Positions 49,901-63,250 of a DNA stretch of 64,000 bases are shown here, one piece after another (positions within the stretch are counted from its first letter, which is position 1; each line of letters starts with the position of its first letter). A program made the translations under genes and the position numbers. The stretch is taken from NCBI GenBank assembly GCA_905221605.1, contig CAJNDS010002198.1:463390-527389 (forward strand), read 5' to 3'. Below the pieces are notes generated by a model. The model worked only from the letters and a program-made list of their open reading frames with translations, was not told the origin of the DNA and did no database searches. Source of the DNA: Symbiodinium natans. Taxonomy: Eukaryota > Sar > Dinophyceae > Suessiales > Symbiodiniaceae.

Positions 49901-51233
49901 GGATGAGGAACACCATCGCAGACTCAACGACCACTCCTATGAATTTAACCGGGAACGAGCACGTACCTGGACGCGCCGTCGCAAGTTTGAGAGGCCTAAT
50001 CCCTGCTGTCCGTCCTGTGGAGGGTTTAGGCAGCAGTGAAAGGGGCCTAATCCCTGCTGTCCTCTTTCTGGAGGGTTTAGGAAGGAGTGAGAGAAGCCTA
50101 ATCCCTTCTGGCCTTTCTCCGGAGGGTTTAGGCAGCAATGAGAGGGGCCTAATCCCTGCTGTCCTCTCTCCGGAGGGTTTAGGAAGGAGTGAGAGAGGCC
50201 TAATCCCTTCTGGCCTTTCTCCGGAGGGTTTAGGCAGCAGTGAGAGGGGCCTAATCCCTGCTGTCCTCTCTCCGGAAGGTTTAGGAAGGAGTGAGAGAGG
50301 CCTAATCCCTGCTGGCCTTTCTCCGGAGGGTTTAGGCAGCAGTGAGAGGGGCCTAATCCCTGCTGTCCTCTCTCCGGAGGGTTTAGGAAGGAGTGAGAGA
50401 GGCCTAATCCCTGCTGGCCTTTTTCCGGAGGGTTTAGGCAGCAGTGAGAGGGGCCTAATCCCTACTGCTGGCGTTTCTCCGGAGGGTTTAGGCAGGAGTG
50501 AGAAGGGCCTAATCCCTGCTGGCGTTTCTCCGGAGGGTTTAGGAAGCAGTGAGAGGGGCCTAATCCCTGCTGCTGGCGTTTCTCCGGAGGGTTTAGGCAG
50601 GAGTGAGAAGGGCCTCATCCCTTCTGGCGTTTCTCCGGAGGGTTTAGGAAGCAGTGAAAGGGGCCTAATCCCTGCTGCTGGCGTTTCTCCGGAGGGTTTA
50701 GGCAAGAGTAAGAGGGGCCTAATCCCCTCTACGCCCTCTGTGGCCAGATTTCCAAAGGGACGACACAGGTCGGCTATTTTTGAGGTCTCTTGGCCACTCC
50801 ATCCCAAACAAATCAAGTCAAGCCATGTCAAGGTTCCAGGGCCATGGTTACTGCCGCTTCTGCTTCTGGCAACAAGCAAGGGGAGCGAATCGTCATACCA
50901 CGCACAAGCACACGTGCCATGCTTAAGGGTTCTAGGGACGTCATGCCCAGCGCAAGCACAAGACAACATGCCAAACATGCCAGCGCTGCCTTGCGTTAAG
51001 TCTTGGGACCCTTGAAAATCATGGTAAAACATCTCCTCCTTGCTCTTTTTGGCTCGCGCGCCTAGCGCTTCATTCTTCCAACCCCCAAAACAGAGCTGCG
51101 CTCCGCATGCGCCGATCCTTCCTTCTTCGAAAACAAAACTCTCATGCCAACACACCACAAAACATGCCACAAGCCATGCCAAGAACCATGCCAAAATATG
51201 CCAGCAAGACTTTCCTAAAGACTTCTGGGCCAT
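46953..51233 (-). pseudogene. Copia-2 integrase and reverse transcriptase, with repeat-encoded N-terminus
   Basis: From about 49560 down, the frame has an integrase zinc region (HRSRGHFPYDVNCESCC), IGVDFYYFG (first Asp), FRCDNEQGL (second Asp) and GAVERQVSAM (Glu). The RT follows with SRWVNTVKKPGLYRSR, SCDVSVAFMHA (motif A), MNGLRSAPLSWYKEL (B) and FYVDDLLIWAE (C, 47467-47500). It ends early at SRRELLAEF through a one-base shift before RNase H. The first ~550 codons come from minisatellite and GGCATG-rich sequence with no conserved domain and stay open partly because the 51-bp repeat is a multiple of three. That part is unlikely to be original coding sequence. Confidence 0.8.
49985..50735. 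repeat. 51-bp minisatellite, about 14 copies
   Basis: On + each unit reads roughly GGCCTAATCCCTGCTG..., then TCTCCGGAGGGTTTAGG, then AAGGAGTGAGAG. In the copia-2 frame it gives a 17-residue repeat with GIRPLSLLPKPSGER. Each unit contains GGGTTTAGG, which matches the TTTAGGG telomere repeat, and CCTAATCCC. It lies between the protease and integrase parts of copia-2. Confidence 0.9.
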
Positions 51234-51239
51234 TTCAGG

Positions 51240-52830
51240 TCATTTTCGGGGTACTTTCGGGCATTTTCGGGGTGTTTCGGGGTAAGCTCTGTGTACTTCG
51301 GGCACGCTCAGGGTGCTTGCGGGGTATTCTTGAGGAACTTCAGGGACCACTTTCGGGGATACTTCGGCTCTAAGCCCTCGCAGCAAGAAAGCAAACGGCG
51401 TCTCAAGCAAAGCATGCCGGCAATCACCGCTCTCTCTTCCTTGTGGCTTCTCGACTTCCGCCTTCTTTCCTCCTGTCGTCGCTTTCTTGAGGATGCTCGG
51501 TCCTGGCTGTGGCTTAACAACAGAGTCCTGCAGGCAGGTAATCGCGTCTATTTCCATGTCCGAACCCGAAGGCTGGCGCGGAGAACGACCTTTCCCCGCT
51601 TTCTGGCGGCGACCCCCGCTCAAAGCCCACCAGGCCCGATTAGCGGATACGAGTTTCACGTTGCGTTTGCCTTTGTACAACCTAGACCCGGTTTTGTAGA
51701 GATACGTTCTCCACCCTTTCTCCACCGCCGCCCAGGGACTAATGGCGTTAAACGTCACTTCCGCAACGAGAACCTCAGTCAAAAGAAGGCTACAATCACC
51801 GAAAACGACCTCTAAGTCGACGACGTCCGATACGGGAATCTTCCCCCCTGAAGCGTTGTACAGAGTGACCTCTCTCTCGTGCTTCTTGACCACCCTGAAT
51901 CCGCTGAGGTGTTCAGAGGAAACCACATGACACGTGGCTCCAGAATCCACTAACCAAACGTCTCTCGGTTCTAGCTGAAAGCTGGCGCAGATGCGCTCTA
52001 CATCCCCTGCAGTCAAAGAGTTGCTAACAGGTCCCAAACGTTGCTTGTCGAGTGAAAAACCTACCCTACGCTCAGACGACTCAGAAAGGCTCAGTTCAGG
52101 ACTTCGTTGGGCAAAGCGCATCGCCATCACACCCTGTGTAGGCTCTGCTTCCGCCTCGGACTCTGGTTCTCCTATAGCCCGGGCGCGGTTCTTCTTCTTC
52201 TTGCCCTTGTCCCCGCCTTTCTCTCCCTTTTCACCCTTCTCTCCCTTGGAGGTGGGCTTTCCTTTCGGCGTTGGAGAGCGAGGCGCGCCCTTCGGAGTGG
52301 GTGACCTTTGTCCTTTAGGGCCACCAGTGCCCTTTCCACTCTTCGACTCTCCCTGGCCGCCCTTGCCGCCTTTGCCGCCTTTCTCACCAGCCTCACGCTG
52401 TCGGACCCAACAATCCTTTGCCACATGACCATGCTTGCCGCAATGGTCGCAAAGCTTGCCGTCCATTCCACGATTGGCTGCAGTCGGCACGTCGCACATC
52501 CTCAGCTGTTCTTCGAAGTATTTGAGGCTCTTCGTGAGCTCACTCCAGCTGTTGGCGTTGCCGTGCAGCGCCACGTACTGCCTTGCCGGATGCGAAACGG
52601 CCTGCAGCAGGATGGAACAGCGATAGTGTTTGAGGTCCATGGGCTTCTTGAGCCTGAAACATTTGGCATGAAACTTCATGCAACCGTCCTCTTCACGTAG
52701 GACGGCGTTCCATCGAGCACGACAATGGAGTATTCAGGGGCAAGGTGCGAAAAACGCCTCGTCGCCTGTAGCAGACATTTGATCTGCCTTTTGATACAGC
52801 TTCGAGCAACTCCAAACCCCACTCAGTGGC
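51240..52830 (-). pseudogene. Copia-2 Gag C-terminus and protease
   Basis: The frame reads from about RARWNAVLREEDGCMKFHAKCFRL (split here: RARWNAVLREEDGC, then MKFHAKCFRL) through a CCHC knuckle CDHCGKHGHVAKDC, a long Lys/Gly/Pro-rich stretch and a protease site WLVDSGATCHVVS. It then has LYNASGGKIPVSD and a region ending RGLRAEVSPK. The last ~40 codons come from a TTTCGGGG-type repeat (51230-51370). The Gag N-terminal half is separated by the block at 52831-54705. A short frameshift lies within 52690-52830. Confidence 0.75.
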
Positions 52831-54705
52831 GGGGCCCGCCCCTTCGTTACGAAGGGGGCTGTGGAAGGGGGGCTTGAAGGGGGGCCCCTTGAAGGGGGGC
52901 TGAAGGGTCGGACCCTTGAAGGGGGCTTGAAGGGGGGGGTGAAGGGGGGAGGGGGGGGAGGCGAAGGGTCGAAGGCTTGAAGGGGGGCTTGAAGGGGGGC
53001 TTGAAGGGGGGGGCTTGAAGGGGGGCTTGAAGGGGGGCTTCAAGGGGGGCTTCAAGGGGGGCTTCAAGGGGGGCTTCAAGGGGGGCTTGAAGGGGGGCTT
53101 CAAGGGGGGCTTCAAGGGGGGCTTGAAGGGGGGGCTTCAAGGGAAGCTTCACAGGGAGGCTTCAAGGAGGGCCTGAAGGGGAGGTTTGAGACGCGAGCCT
53201 AAACGTCGCGAAGAAGGCCCAGGTGCTCGGCCTCGTAAACTGCTCCCTGCAACCCGTGCGAAGCAAGCCCAGTTATTAGGCCGCTTGAACTGCTCCCTGG
53301 AACCTCGCGAAGAAGGCCCAGTTAGTGGGCCTCTCAAACTGCTGCCGAAACGTCGCGAAGAAGGCCCAGTTATTAGGCCTCTTAAACTGCTCCCTGAAAC
53401 CCCTGCGAAGCAGGCCAAGTTGTTAGGCCTCTTAAACTGCTCCCTGGAACCTCGCGAAGAAGGCCCAGTTATTAGGCCTCTTAAACTGCTCCCTGAAACC
53501 CCTGCGAAGCAGGCCCAGTTATTAGGCCTCTTAAACTGCTCCCTGGAAGCCGTTTACGCCCGCGTCTCAAACCCCCCTTTCAAGCCCCCCTTTAAACCTC
53601 CCTTTGCAGCTTCCTCTGATCCCCCCTTGAAGCCCCCCCTTGCAGCCTCCCTAGCCTCCACTAGAAAACATGGGGTTTTCGGCTTAGCCCCTTGCCACAC
53701 GCACTCGAGATGGGAGGCGTCGGGTACTCGCAGGCCGAAGCCGCTTCTCCTAGCCTCCCGCTACAAGACATGGGGTTCTTGGCCGAGCCCGTGCCACAAC
53801 AAAAAAACATATTCAAGCCAAAAACATGCTACTGTACGTGATTGCGTCGTAAAAAGTCTCCACTCCTCTGATTTTCGAACAATGAAAAACAAAAACAAAA
53901 CAAGATTTCAGGGGGGTGGAATTTGAACTGAAATCCCTTCTCTCTTCTCCCTTGATTTTTCGAATAACGAAATACAAAAAACAATAAAATTCGAGGGGCG
54001 TAGAATTTAGAATAACTTCCCTTCTCTCTTCTCCTCGGATTTTTCGAATAATGAAATACAAAAAACAAAAAAAGATTCGGGGGTGGAATTTAGAATACGT
54101 TCCCTTCCCTACAACAAGTAAATGGGGGGGGCTGCGTCCCCTCCAACCTCCCCGCTCTTTACTTCCAAAAAGTCTCCACTCCTCTGATTCTCGAACAATG
54201 AAAGACAAAAACAAAACAAGATTCGAGGGGGGTGGAATTTAAACTAAAATCCCTCTCTCTTCTCCTCTGATTTTTCGAAGAACGAAATACAAAAAACAGA
54301 AAAGTTCGAGTAGGACGACAAGAAGCAAGGGGGCATGGATTTTAGAACAATTTTTTTCCTTGCTTCTACGGGAGGAACCAAAAATGAAACAAAAAGGGTT
54401 CCCCTTGAAGCCCCCTTAAAGCCCCCCTTGAAGCCCCCTTGAAGCCCCCCTTGAAGCCCCCCTTGAAGCCCCCCTTGAAGCCCCCCTTGAAGCCCCCCTT
54501 CAAGCCCCCCTTCAAGCCCCCCTTGAAGCCCCCCCCTTGAAGCCCCCCCCTTGAAGGTCCCCCCTTGAAGCCCCCTTCGACGAAGGTCGAAGCCCCCTTC
54601 GGGCCCCCTTCAAGGGGGACCCTTCAAGGGGGACCCTTGAAGCCCCCTTGAAGCCCCCCTTGAAGCCCCCCTTGAAGACCCCCTTCGCTGAAGGGGGGAG
54701 GGCCC
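52831..54705. repeat. 1.9-kb minisatellite block inserted in copia-2 gag
   Basis: It has three kinds of repeat: CTTGAAGGGGGG units (52850-53190 and, in the opposite sense, 54400-54700); a ~50-bp unit with AAGGCCCAGTTATTAGGCC (53210-53560); and four or five ~100-bp units with TTTTCGAATAATGAAATAC (53860-54320), also seen once at 55400-55490. The ends read GGGGCCC and GGGCCC. Outside them, TGAGT (52821-52825, minus) and TGAAT (54706-54710, minus) could be an imperfect target duplication. If the block is removed the Gag frame reads GAWLN then EWGLELLEAV. Confidence 0.8.
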
Positions 54706-55188
54706 ATTCAGCCACGCTCCCACTTTGCCAAACTCAAACAACTTCGCCGACCGAGCTGCAGTGTCAGGAGGCAAAAGGTCCTGTCGGATCTCGTCCTTGA
54801 CACTGATGCAGAGGCGAATCTCGTTCACATAGGCCTTGTCTTGCAAGGCCAACCATGAATTCATCGTCTCCAGAAAGCCGTGCCAGGCCTCAATCTTTCG
54901 CATTTTGTCTCCCAGGTCGCTGTGGAAGGTTCTTGTCGGCACGGTTGGAAACATATCACCTTGAGGAAGGAAGAAAACTCCGTGCGGACGAAGTCGCGGC
55001 GAGGAACGGGTCACTCGGTGCAGATGCCGCCGCGGCTTCTGCCTTGGCTTGAGCCTCAGCAGCTGCAAATTAGCATCGTTCCTTCTCTCTTCACTGTCTC
55101 TGCTGTTGTGCATGCAAGGTGACAGGTTTCTGCAATCGTAAACGCCGCAGAAGTCCATGATGAGACGATGGCTGTTCTTGATCTCCAT
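54706..55188 (-). pseudogene. Copia-2 Gag N-terminal part
   Basis: ATG choices are 55188 (MEIKNSHRLIMDFCG) and 55158. It contains GDKMRKIEAWHGFLETMNSWLALQ (split here: GDKMRKIEAWHG, FLETMNSWLALQ) and RQDLLPPDTAARSAKLF, typical of dinoflagellate copia Gag proteins as I know them. It is cut at AKLFEFGKVGAWLN by the minisatellite block. Confidence 0.65.
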
Positions 55189-55821
55189 GGATTTACATTG
55201 AAGCCTCTTGGACTGGTTCAAGTGCCTGCGTATTTACAAGAACCGTCTTGATGGAGGAAGAAGTCTGAGAGTTTTTCGGCAACATGACGCATAAGCAGGT
55301 GCTGCATAACTTGACATGAGCAGTCAGCTACATGACTCGAGCTTCAAAAAACAAAAGACGAGCAGAGTGGAAATGCCTTGAACTTCCCTTGAAAAAGAGT
55401 CTTACTTCTCTGGTTTCGAAGAATGAAATTTGAAAATGAACACAAAATGCACAAGATTTGAGAAGGGTGGAATTTAGAACACATTCTCTTCTTTCGCTTT
55501 TCAAGTTCTGTGGAGTTTGGTGGTTGAGACGCTGCGTTCGGCAAGTAAAATCCAAGAATGCGCTTGCTTGTGTGTTCTTTTCTTGGCGCAGCAGTTCTCT
55601 TGAGTCCACGTCTTAGTCTTCGGTCTTGTTGTAGGCAGTTTTCAGTTTTTGTCTTGGCTAGAAGGATCAACGATTTCCAGGTTTTGGCTATGCTTAAGAC
55701 ACGTACGAAGGGCAGAGCTGGCCACGGCATCAGAGCGGGCAAGTCAAAGGGGCTGGCACCTCCCAGAGTTTCAGAATCCCGCTCTGAGCAGAGCCCGCTC
55801 GCTCAGCGTTCAATAAAAATG
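55189..55821. other. Flank between copia-2 and the GTA repeat
   Basis: No recognisable gene. It contains one more copy of the TTCGAAGAATGAAAT...GGTGGAATTTAGAA unit (about 55400-55490) and an inverted pair TCAGAGCGGG/CCCGCTCTGA (55734-55743 and about 55778-55787). The copia-2 5' LTR should be here but I cannot delimit it. Confidence 0.4.
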
Positions 55822-56976
<1,155 letters not shown>

Positions 56977-57130
56977 CTCATTGGCTCAGCTGGCCCTGAC
57001 CTAACCCGTAGTTGGGGCCTGTTGGATCGTGTTTTTCGAGGCCGCTACGCCCTGTAGTGACTTTGCCTAGAGGTTCCAGACCCCCGGTAATCCTGGTGTT
57101 TTCTCTCCGCTAGGAGAGTCGCCCGCGCCC
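56977..57130 (+). other. Leader before the plus-strand GC-rich element
   Basis: Unique sequence between the GTA repeat and ATG 57131 (context GCGCCCATGG). No motif recognised. Confidence 0.3.
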
Positions 57131-57897
57131 ATGGCTTCAGGAAGTCCCATGCCTATCGGAACCGCCTACGATCCCGCTATGGAGGAGTACTGCTCCAGCT
57201 GGGCCCAGCTGGTCAACGCCCATCGAGAGCGCATCGCCTTTCTGCAGGGCACGCCCGTGCACACGAGCCCGGACTGCCCGCCAAGAGGCCCTCACACGGG
57301 ACACACTGGAAGCCCATGCTCTCCGGCAACACGCTTTGTGCCTTTCAGCCTCGATGGCCTACCGGAAGGCCCTGCGCCCACTGGATGCCCGACTACGTCG
57401 CCGACAAGATCCTCACAGCCTGCAGTTGCTCCGCCTCTATCGGCCCAGCACCTTTCTTCAGATGCCCTTGCGCCCACTGGATGCCCAGGAGAGCCTCCCG
57501 CCTCCTCGTCTGACTTGCAGCACAATTTGCTCCTCGCGATGTTTTTCGGCACAACCAGCTTCGCGCCCAGGACATATTGTCCCGCATGCTCAGCCAACAG
57601 GCTGAGCACTTCAGGAGACACCTCTCGGTCTCCCAAACACGGCTCGATGCCGCCCATAACGATGCCCTAAACGCCCTAGCCCGCCTCAGGGATGACCCAG
57701 ACTGCCTAGCCTCGGACTTCCTGGCCTATAAAATCCGAGCCGAAGCCGATTTTCAGCGCCTTAATGCCACCTGCGAGCCCATGCCAATGCAGGTTAACAT
57801 TGTTAGACGTATGGCTACCCTGCCCTACAACGCCCATCTGGCACCCTCAAGACCTTCCAGATTCCTGCAGATAGGTCGGCTGAAGCCAATCCTCTAG
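57131..57897 (+). pseudogene. Frameshifted, possibly Gag-like region
   Basis: One frame starts MASGSPMPIGTAYDP; a second, from 57577, reads SQQAEHFRRHLSVSQTRL and LNALARLRDDPDCLASD, a helical charged stretch. No family is recognised. It lies at the 5' side of a plus-strand element whose later part has a tyrosine recombinase, so a Gag origin is possible but not shown. Confidence 0.3.
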
Positions 57898-60800
57898 CCC
57901 TATTTCGCCGAGAACTCATTGACCTAGAGCAAAGAGTCAACCGCTTAGAACGCACTTTGCCCCCATAGTCAACACCCCTTGCCCTCGGCCCAGGTGACGA
58001 CCCGCAGCTCATGTGGCTTGCAGCTCTCAGCCTCGCACCTCTCACTCCGACACATCAGCGAGCCCATGGCCGACCGTGCCCACACCGAGTGCCCTTGGAA
58101 CACCGAGCCCTGGAGTTGCACGGAAGACAGCAGTGACTCCGGGCCGGATCCCACTGCGGCGTCCGCCCACGACGCCTACACCCACAGTTTCGCACTTGCC
58201 CAGGTTCGCCAGCCTCAGACACAGCCCATGCATGATGCCGCTCAGCAGCCCATGATGCTCAGGCCTAAAGCCCCTCCACCTCAGCATCTCCTGAGCAACG
58301 CAGCGCAAATGCTGCCGCCACTGCCTGCCGGCCCACGACATCGTTCGGCCTCCGGCCACATGCCCGCCTTGCCCGCTCCGCCCTTTTGTGCCAGATACCA
58401 GAACCTCCCATGCCGCCGACAATGTGCCTTGCACATGACGCCTCTCCAGCGCACACACGCCCACGTGCCTGTGGCCGCCTTGCTGCCCCTTCAAGTCCGC
58501 TTCCAGCATCTGGTCGGACTCAGCCGCCTTGCCTCGGCCATCTGGTTGTGCCTGACGCCTCAGTCCAGACACGCCTTCCACGCTGCCAATTGGCGGACTG
58601 CCTCAGACTGCCGCTGGTACTTCGCCGGCCTGCCCATGCCTGCCAGCAACGCCGACTCTGCCTCAGAGTACTGCACCAGCACATCTGCCTCGGATGTTTA
58701 AATGCGACCGCGCCTTGCAGACAGCCCAGCCCAGTGCCTGTCTCAGACTTCCCCGCCCGAAGTGCCCCTGCCCCCATGCACAACCCTTGTCTCTGACCTA
58801 GGTTTTCCCACATCATGGCCCTCGATGACTGGCGCCTTTAGACAAGGACTCTGCCTCAGAGCCCCTTTGTTGCGCATCTGCCTCAGATGTTCATGCCGCC
58901 AGCCTTCACATATGTCAGTCAGCCCAGTGCCTAGCTTAGCCATCCGCCAGGTTCTTTTCTGTTTTGGCTTGCCAACCCGAGAAACCTTCTGTGCTGTGTT
59001 GCCCAGGTGTTGGACTACTTCGACTGGGACATGACGGACAAGGTTTTCGTCTACTCTATGCCCCTAGCCCAGAGGCGCGTACGATTGCTTTGTCTTGCAT
59101 GTCGTTTTGCCTTTTGTCAGTTGCATGTACTGCCCGCTTTTCTGCAACTCCCAGCTTCTCTACATGCCTCACACAGCGATTTCCTCTCGAGCGCCCAGCA
59201 TTCGCCTTCTCAACTGCCGATTCAGCATCGCCATGTCCGGCGACAACGCAGCCACTCTTGCCCAGTTCTCTGCCATGTGCGCTCGACGAGCCAGCCAGGC
59301 AGCCCCTACTGTCCAGCGTGCCTGCCCCATCCAGCTCCGCTCCTCCTGCAGTGCCTTCCACGCCCACAGCCAACACTGCCCAGGAGGCCCACACAGCCGA
59401 TGAGAGCCCCGCCAAGCCCACTACCAAAGCGCCACCTGAGATTGTCACTGGCGAAGCTCCACCCTCCCAGCCCATGCTCTCAGCCCAGCAAGCCCAGGAG
59501 CTCCAGGACCTCAAGGCCGCCGCCTTGGCCCCGCCGTCAGGGCACTCTGGACAGCGCCGCCCAGATTGTCCAAGAGCCCAGCACAGCCAGCTCCTCGGCC
59601 CAGCCCAGTGCTTGGTGGGGGGAACCTGGATACCAGGATCGCCGGCACGATCTCACTTTCCTGACCCCCTCACAGAATGCATCTGGACGCCAGGGCACCT
59701 GCCCGTCATGGGCCGACTGCCTCGATGAAGCCACAGCCGCATGTGCCGCATTCCATGCCGGCCCGCCTATCGCCCCGGATCCAGACCTCGAGGAGCAGAG
59801 CCCCCCGCCGCAGCCCACCTCTCCTTGCCCTCCATGCACTGTCCCTTTCTGGCTCACCTTTGAAAGTGAGCCCGCCTCTGGCCCAGGTGGCCCAGCCGCG
59901 GTGCCCTCGCCCGCGCAGCCCACTCCAGCCCCGCCTCGTGGCAACGCCGAGCCGCCCCAGACGACAGCCACACCCCCTACCCAGCCTGCGCCGGCGATGC
60001 CCAAGCCTAAAGCCGACCCACCCCAGCTGGGGCCCGCCCTCTCCTGCCTAGACATGGACAACTACCGCATTGAGAGGGACGCCAGGGGCCGGATTCACGA
60101 CGTACTGATGGCCTATGCCTACCGTGGCCTCGCCTCCGCCCGCTTCATGATGGACAATGAGTCCTTCACGGTTGTCTCATATCCTTTTGACAACCCGCCC
60201 ACTGTGCCTCCGCCCACGAGAGAGCCAGCCCCTGCCCAGTCTACTTCGAACGAGCCCGTGCCGGCCCAGCAGGCCCCCGCGCCCACCACCTCGGAGACCA
60301 CGGCGGGCCCAAAAGACGAAGCTGACACTGATCTACTTGGCCTAAACTCCGAGGACGGGGATGCCAACAGGCCTCGCGGGTCGAGTTTCCCCGACCCCGC
60401 TCTTTCAAGCCCAAAGCCCAGGCAGATCGCCTCCAGCCCACTCCTCGACTGCTCATTGGCCAGCCGCCTGACAGACGGTACAGAGGTTGTACCATTCTGC
60501 CCAGCACGTGCCTGCCCGACACCTTCAGGTTTGCCCAGGTCTGCTATGTGTCGCCTACGGTGCGCAAGGCCCTGCAACACCCCGCCCTATTGCCCATACG
60601 GCCTAGTCTGCGCCCAGCAGATGAACAGCCCAGACGAGGCCCATGAGCGACACCAATGCAGCAGGTGTCACGAATTCGACAAACACCGCGAGTCGGTGTG
60701 GGAACATTTCCTCAGCCCATCCGGCCCATGAGCACGAGCCCATGCCTCGCTCATCGGTTCTGCCTAGATGGCCCAAGCGCCTCTTTTTTGCTCTTCACCC

Positions 60801-61800
60801 ACATGCCCATGGGGCTCTTGGGTCACAAGCACCCTGCCTCTTTGCCCAGCCACGCCTAGTTCCGCCGGGGGGAAAACAAAGGGTACCGCATTCGGACTCT
60901 CAGCCAGACTTGCACAGCCATGTTTCAGTGCTTGACGGTTTTTTCCCTTCTGCCCTGCCAGGTGAAGACCTTCTTCGACGACCTCGACCCGTCATCCATG
61001 CGAGCCAAAACCCCTTTTCCCTGCACTTGCATGCACAGGTTGTTGCTGTGCCCTCATGCCATGTCACGGCCCACTCGACTGTGTCTGCCCAACTCTGCTA
61101 CACCCGCAGCCATTTTCTCAGGTCGCAGCACGCCATGTCCGAGCCACTCTTTAAGCCCGGGGTGTCCTGGAGCCCCACGCCCTCGAACAAGCGAGCCGAG
61201 GCGACCCACTCGGGTGAAGGTTCGGCCGCCCCTCTGCCCACCGAGCCATGCTCGTCGTCCGACGACGTGGACCAGGAGCTGGACGCATGCTGCATCCAGC
61301 CCGATGCATTGTCGGTCTCTGAGGCTCTTTCCGCGCAGCCCTCACAAGACATCGCCATGCTGGCCCAGACGACAGCCCAGAGGCCTCGCTACCGCACGCA
61401 CTCCTTCTCCTGGGAGGTCGTCAGCACTCACCCACCTGGCCCGAGCTGGTGCCCTGCCAACATGCTCCTGTCTCTGTCAACTCAGGGGAGCATGTTTTGC
61501 CCCTGAGCCCGCCCAAGCCCACGCACGCAAGTGCAAGCGCCTCGCCAGGTATCGACACTCACACCGCCTGCCAACCGCTGGCCTGCTCGCACCACAGTTG
61601 CGGCTCGATCTGGCCCTCTCAAGCCGGCCCAGCGGGAGCCCTTAGGAACCCTCCATCCTCCCGCGTACAGCAAGAAACTTCACACGCTTCTCCCTTCCGG
61701 GCACCCCATGCCGGCGCCTGACACGAAGGCAGCCCCTGCGAGCTTGTCATCCAGCAGGCCTACGCCTCTCTTGCCAGGTGCCCACGGCCCAGACGCCGCA
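57898..61800 (+). other. GC-rich low-complexity stretch, no domain recognised
   Basis: Pro/Ala/Ser-rich frames are open in several phases because the sequence is GC-rich. A degenerate TGCCTCAGA-type repeat occurs at 58500-58900. A segment near 60052 reads MDNYRIERDARGRIHDVLMA and looks more protein-like than its surroundings. I find no RT, methyltransferase or protease motif. Confidence 0.35.
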
Positions 61801-63250
61801 ACGCCGCCAACACCCACGCCATTCAGCAAGCCTTCTAGGCACCGCCTACGGGCCTTAGCCTCCTACGCCGCCTCCAGCCTAGAGGCCTACCTTGGTGCAT
61901 GCGCCCAGTTTATGCAATTTCTCCAAGCCCATCAGCCCAACCTAGCCCACCTGTCAGTGGCATAACTCGCCGACTTCCTCGACGCTGCAATTGAATCCAA
62001 AGCCCAGAATAGAGACGTATGCCGGATCTTGCCCAAATCCATGCTACGATCCCTGTCCTGGCTCGCCAGAACAGCCCGAATGCAGTCACTGCTGTCGCTG
62101 CCAACGCAATCATCCAGGCCTTTGAATGAAACACTCAGGTTAGAGATCGCCGTGAGGCTCTGCATGCCCCTGCCCATGGCCTGTGTCGCAGCCTGGGAGG
62201 AGATTGTGCGCGACCCAGCCTCCGGTACGCAGCTGATAGTGCTGCTCGGTGCCTTCCTCTGGGCATACCAAGCCTGCTCTTCGCTTCGGTGACCTCCGGC
62301 ATCCGCCTGTCAAGCCTAAGCCTCGCCGCCCACGCCCTCAGAGGGATTTGCTGATCCACCAAACGCGCACAGGACAGCCGTTCGCCGTCGCGCTCACTGG
62401 CCTCACTGGGGGATCAGTTGCAACCTCATGGTGCCTCAACTACCCTGCATGCCTACACCGATGCTGGTTAACCACAGAGCTCTTTTAGAAATCCGCTGCA
62501 GAGCCGGACTCCCTCCTGCCTATCCTGCCAGACTGGGGCTCCCGGTCCCGCGAAACTCCCCTTTCAAGGGCCCCATGTCCTACGCCCAGGCTCTGCCCGC
62601 ATTGCGCACCAGCATGACTCTCACCAGCACCAACGCCCCTCAAACTGCCGCACCGGCCGAAGCGCCCTCCTTCACTTTGCACAGCCTCAAGGTGGGCCTA
62701 CTCAGCGCAGCCAAGCAACGACGCCTACCTGAGGACGCCAAACGCACCGCCGGTCGTCACAAAAAGCAGCACAGAGCTCTACGGCCGTGATGACACGGTC
62801 GACAACCTTTGGATGCAACCATGCATTGCCCACGAGGTGTCCCACGGTTGGCGCCCCTCCCGAGGGCAGGCCCCTACTCTAGGGCCCCCCTTTTCCACGC
62901 CCTTGGAGCCACCGCCCGACAGCCTAGCCTTTGCACATCTCGAGCCTCAAGCAGGGAACTCACACACATGCAATGCGCGCAGGACCGCCAGCCTGCGCAA
63001 CGCCGATGCAGACTCTAGCCTGGAGTCCGCCTCTTCTGATTCTTCCTCTAGCGAGGACCACAGCCCAACGACATCATTCTTGCTAATGGCCCATGGGGAG
63101 CAGTCCACTTTGCACAAGTGGACTCCGCCACTCACTGGCGCACCGCCTGTGAGATACTCAAAGGGGACACGGGCCTGGTCCTGTCCGAGCCAACCCAGGA
63201 CCGCATGTGCAGGCACAAGGCCTGCCACCTTGCCCTCGAAGCCCTCTCAT
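61801..63250 (+). pseudogene. Tyrosine recombinase remnant of a YR retroelement
   Basis: Pieces in several frames line up with a DIRS/Ngaro-type recombinase: LEAYLGACAQFMQFLQ (core-binding helices, about 61880), LRSLSWLARTARM and LPMACVAAWEEIV (62040-62200), GAFLWAYQA then ALRFGDLR (catalytic Arg, about 62275-62300), HSLKVGLLSAAKQ (62679 onward), AGRHKK and, in another frame, ELYGRDDTVDNLW (62774 onward, Tyr nucleophile). A Cys/His segment MCRHKACHLALEAL follows near 63208. At least four frameshifts show it is not functional. Such enzymes integrate circular retroelement DNA without target duplications. Confidence 0.65.

Larger units (their letters stand above)
45597..55188 (-). mobile_element. 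Copia-2: degraded Ty1/copia element with minisatellite insertions
   Basis: In 5'-3' order on the minus strand it has a Gag start (54706-55188), a minisatellite block, Gag C-terminus and protease, a second repeat-rich block, integrase and RT, then RNase H and a methyltransferase-like domain. I could not find LTRs: the 3' side is cut by LINE-C and no matching direct repeat is visible at 55.2-55.8 kb. A frameshift lies between RT and RNase H. Copia-2 is clearly a different family from copia-1. Confidence 0.8.

Noticed and set aside
52693-53152. Pro/Lys-rich frames (KPPLKPPF-type) on the minus strand
   Set aside because: They come from the CTTGAAGGGGGG minisatellite. Only the short end next to 52693 may be Gag-derived.
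57898-61800. Several overlapping long plus-strand frames as genes
   Set aside because: The GC-rich sequence leaves all phases open. The translations are Pro/Ala/Ser low complexity with no recognisable domain.
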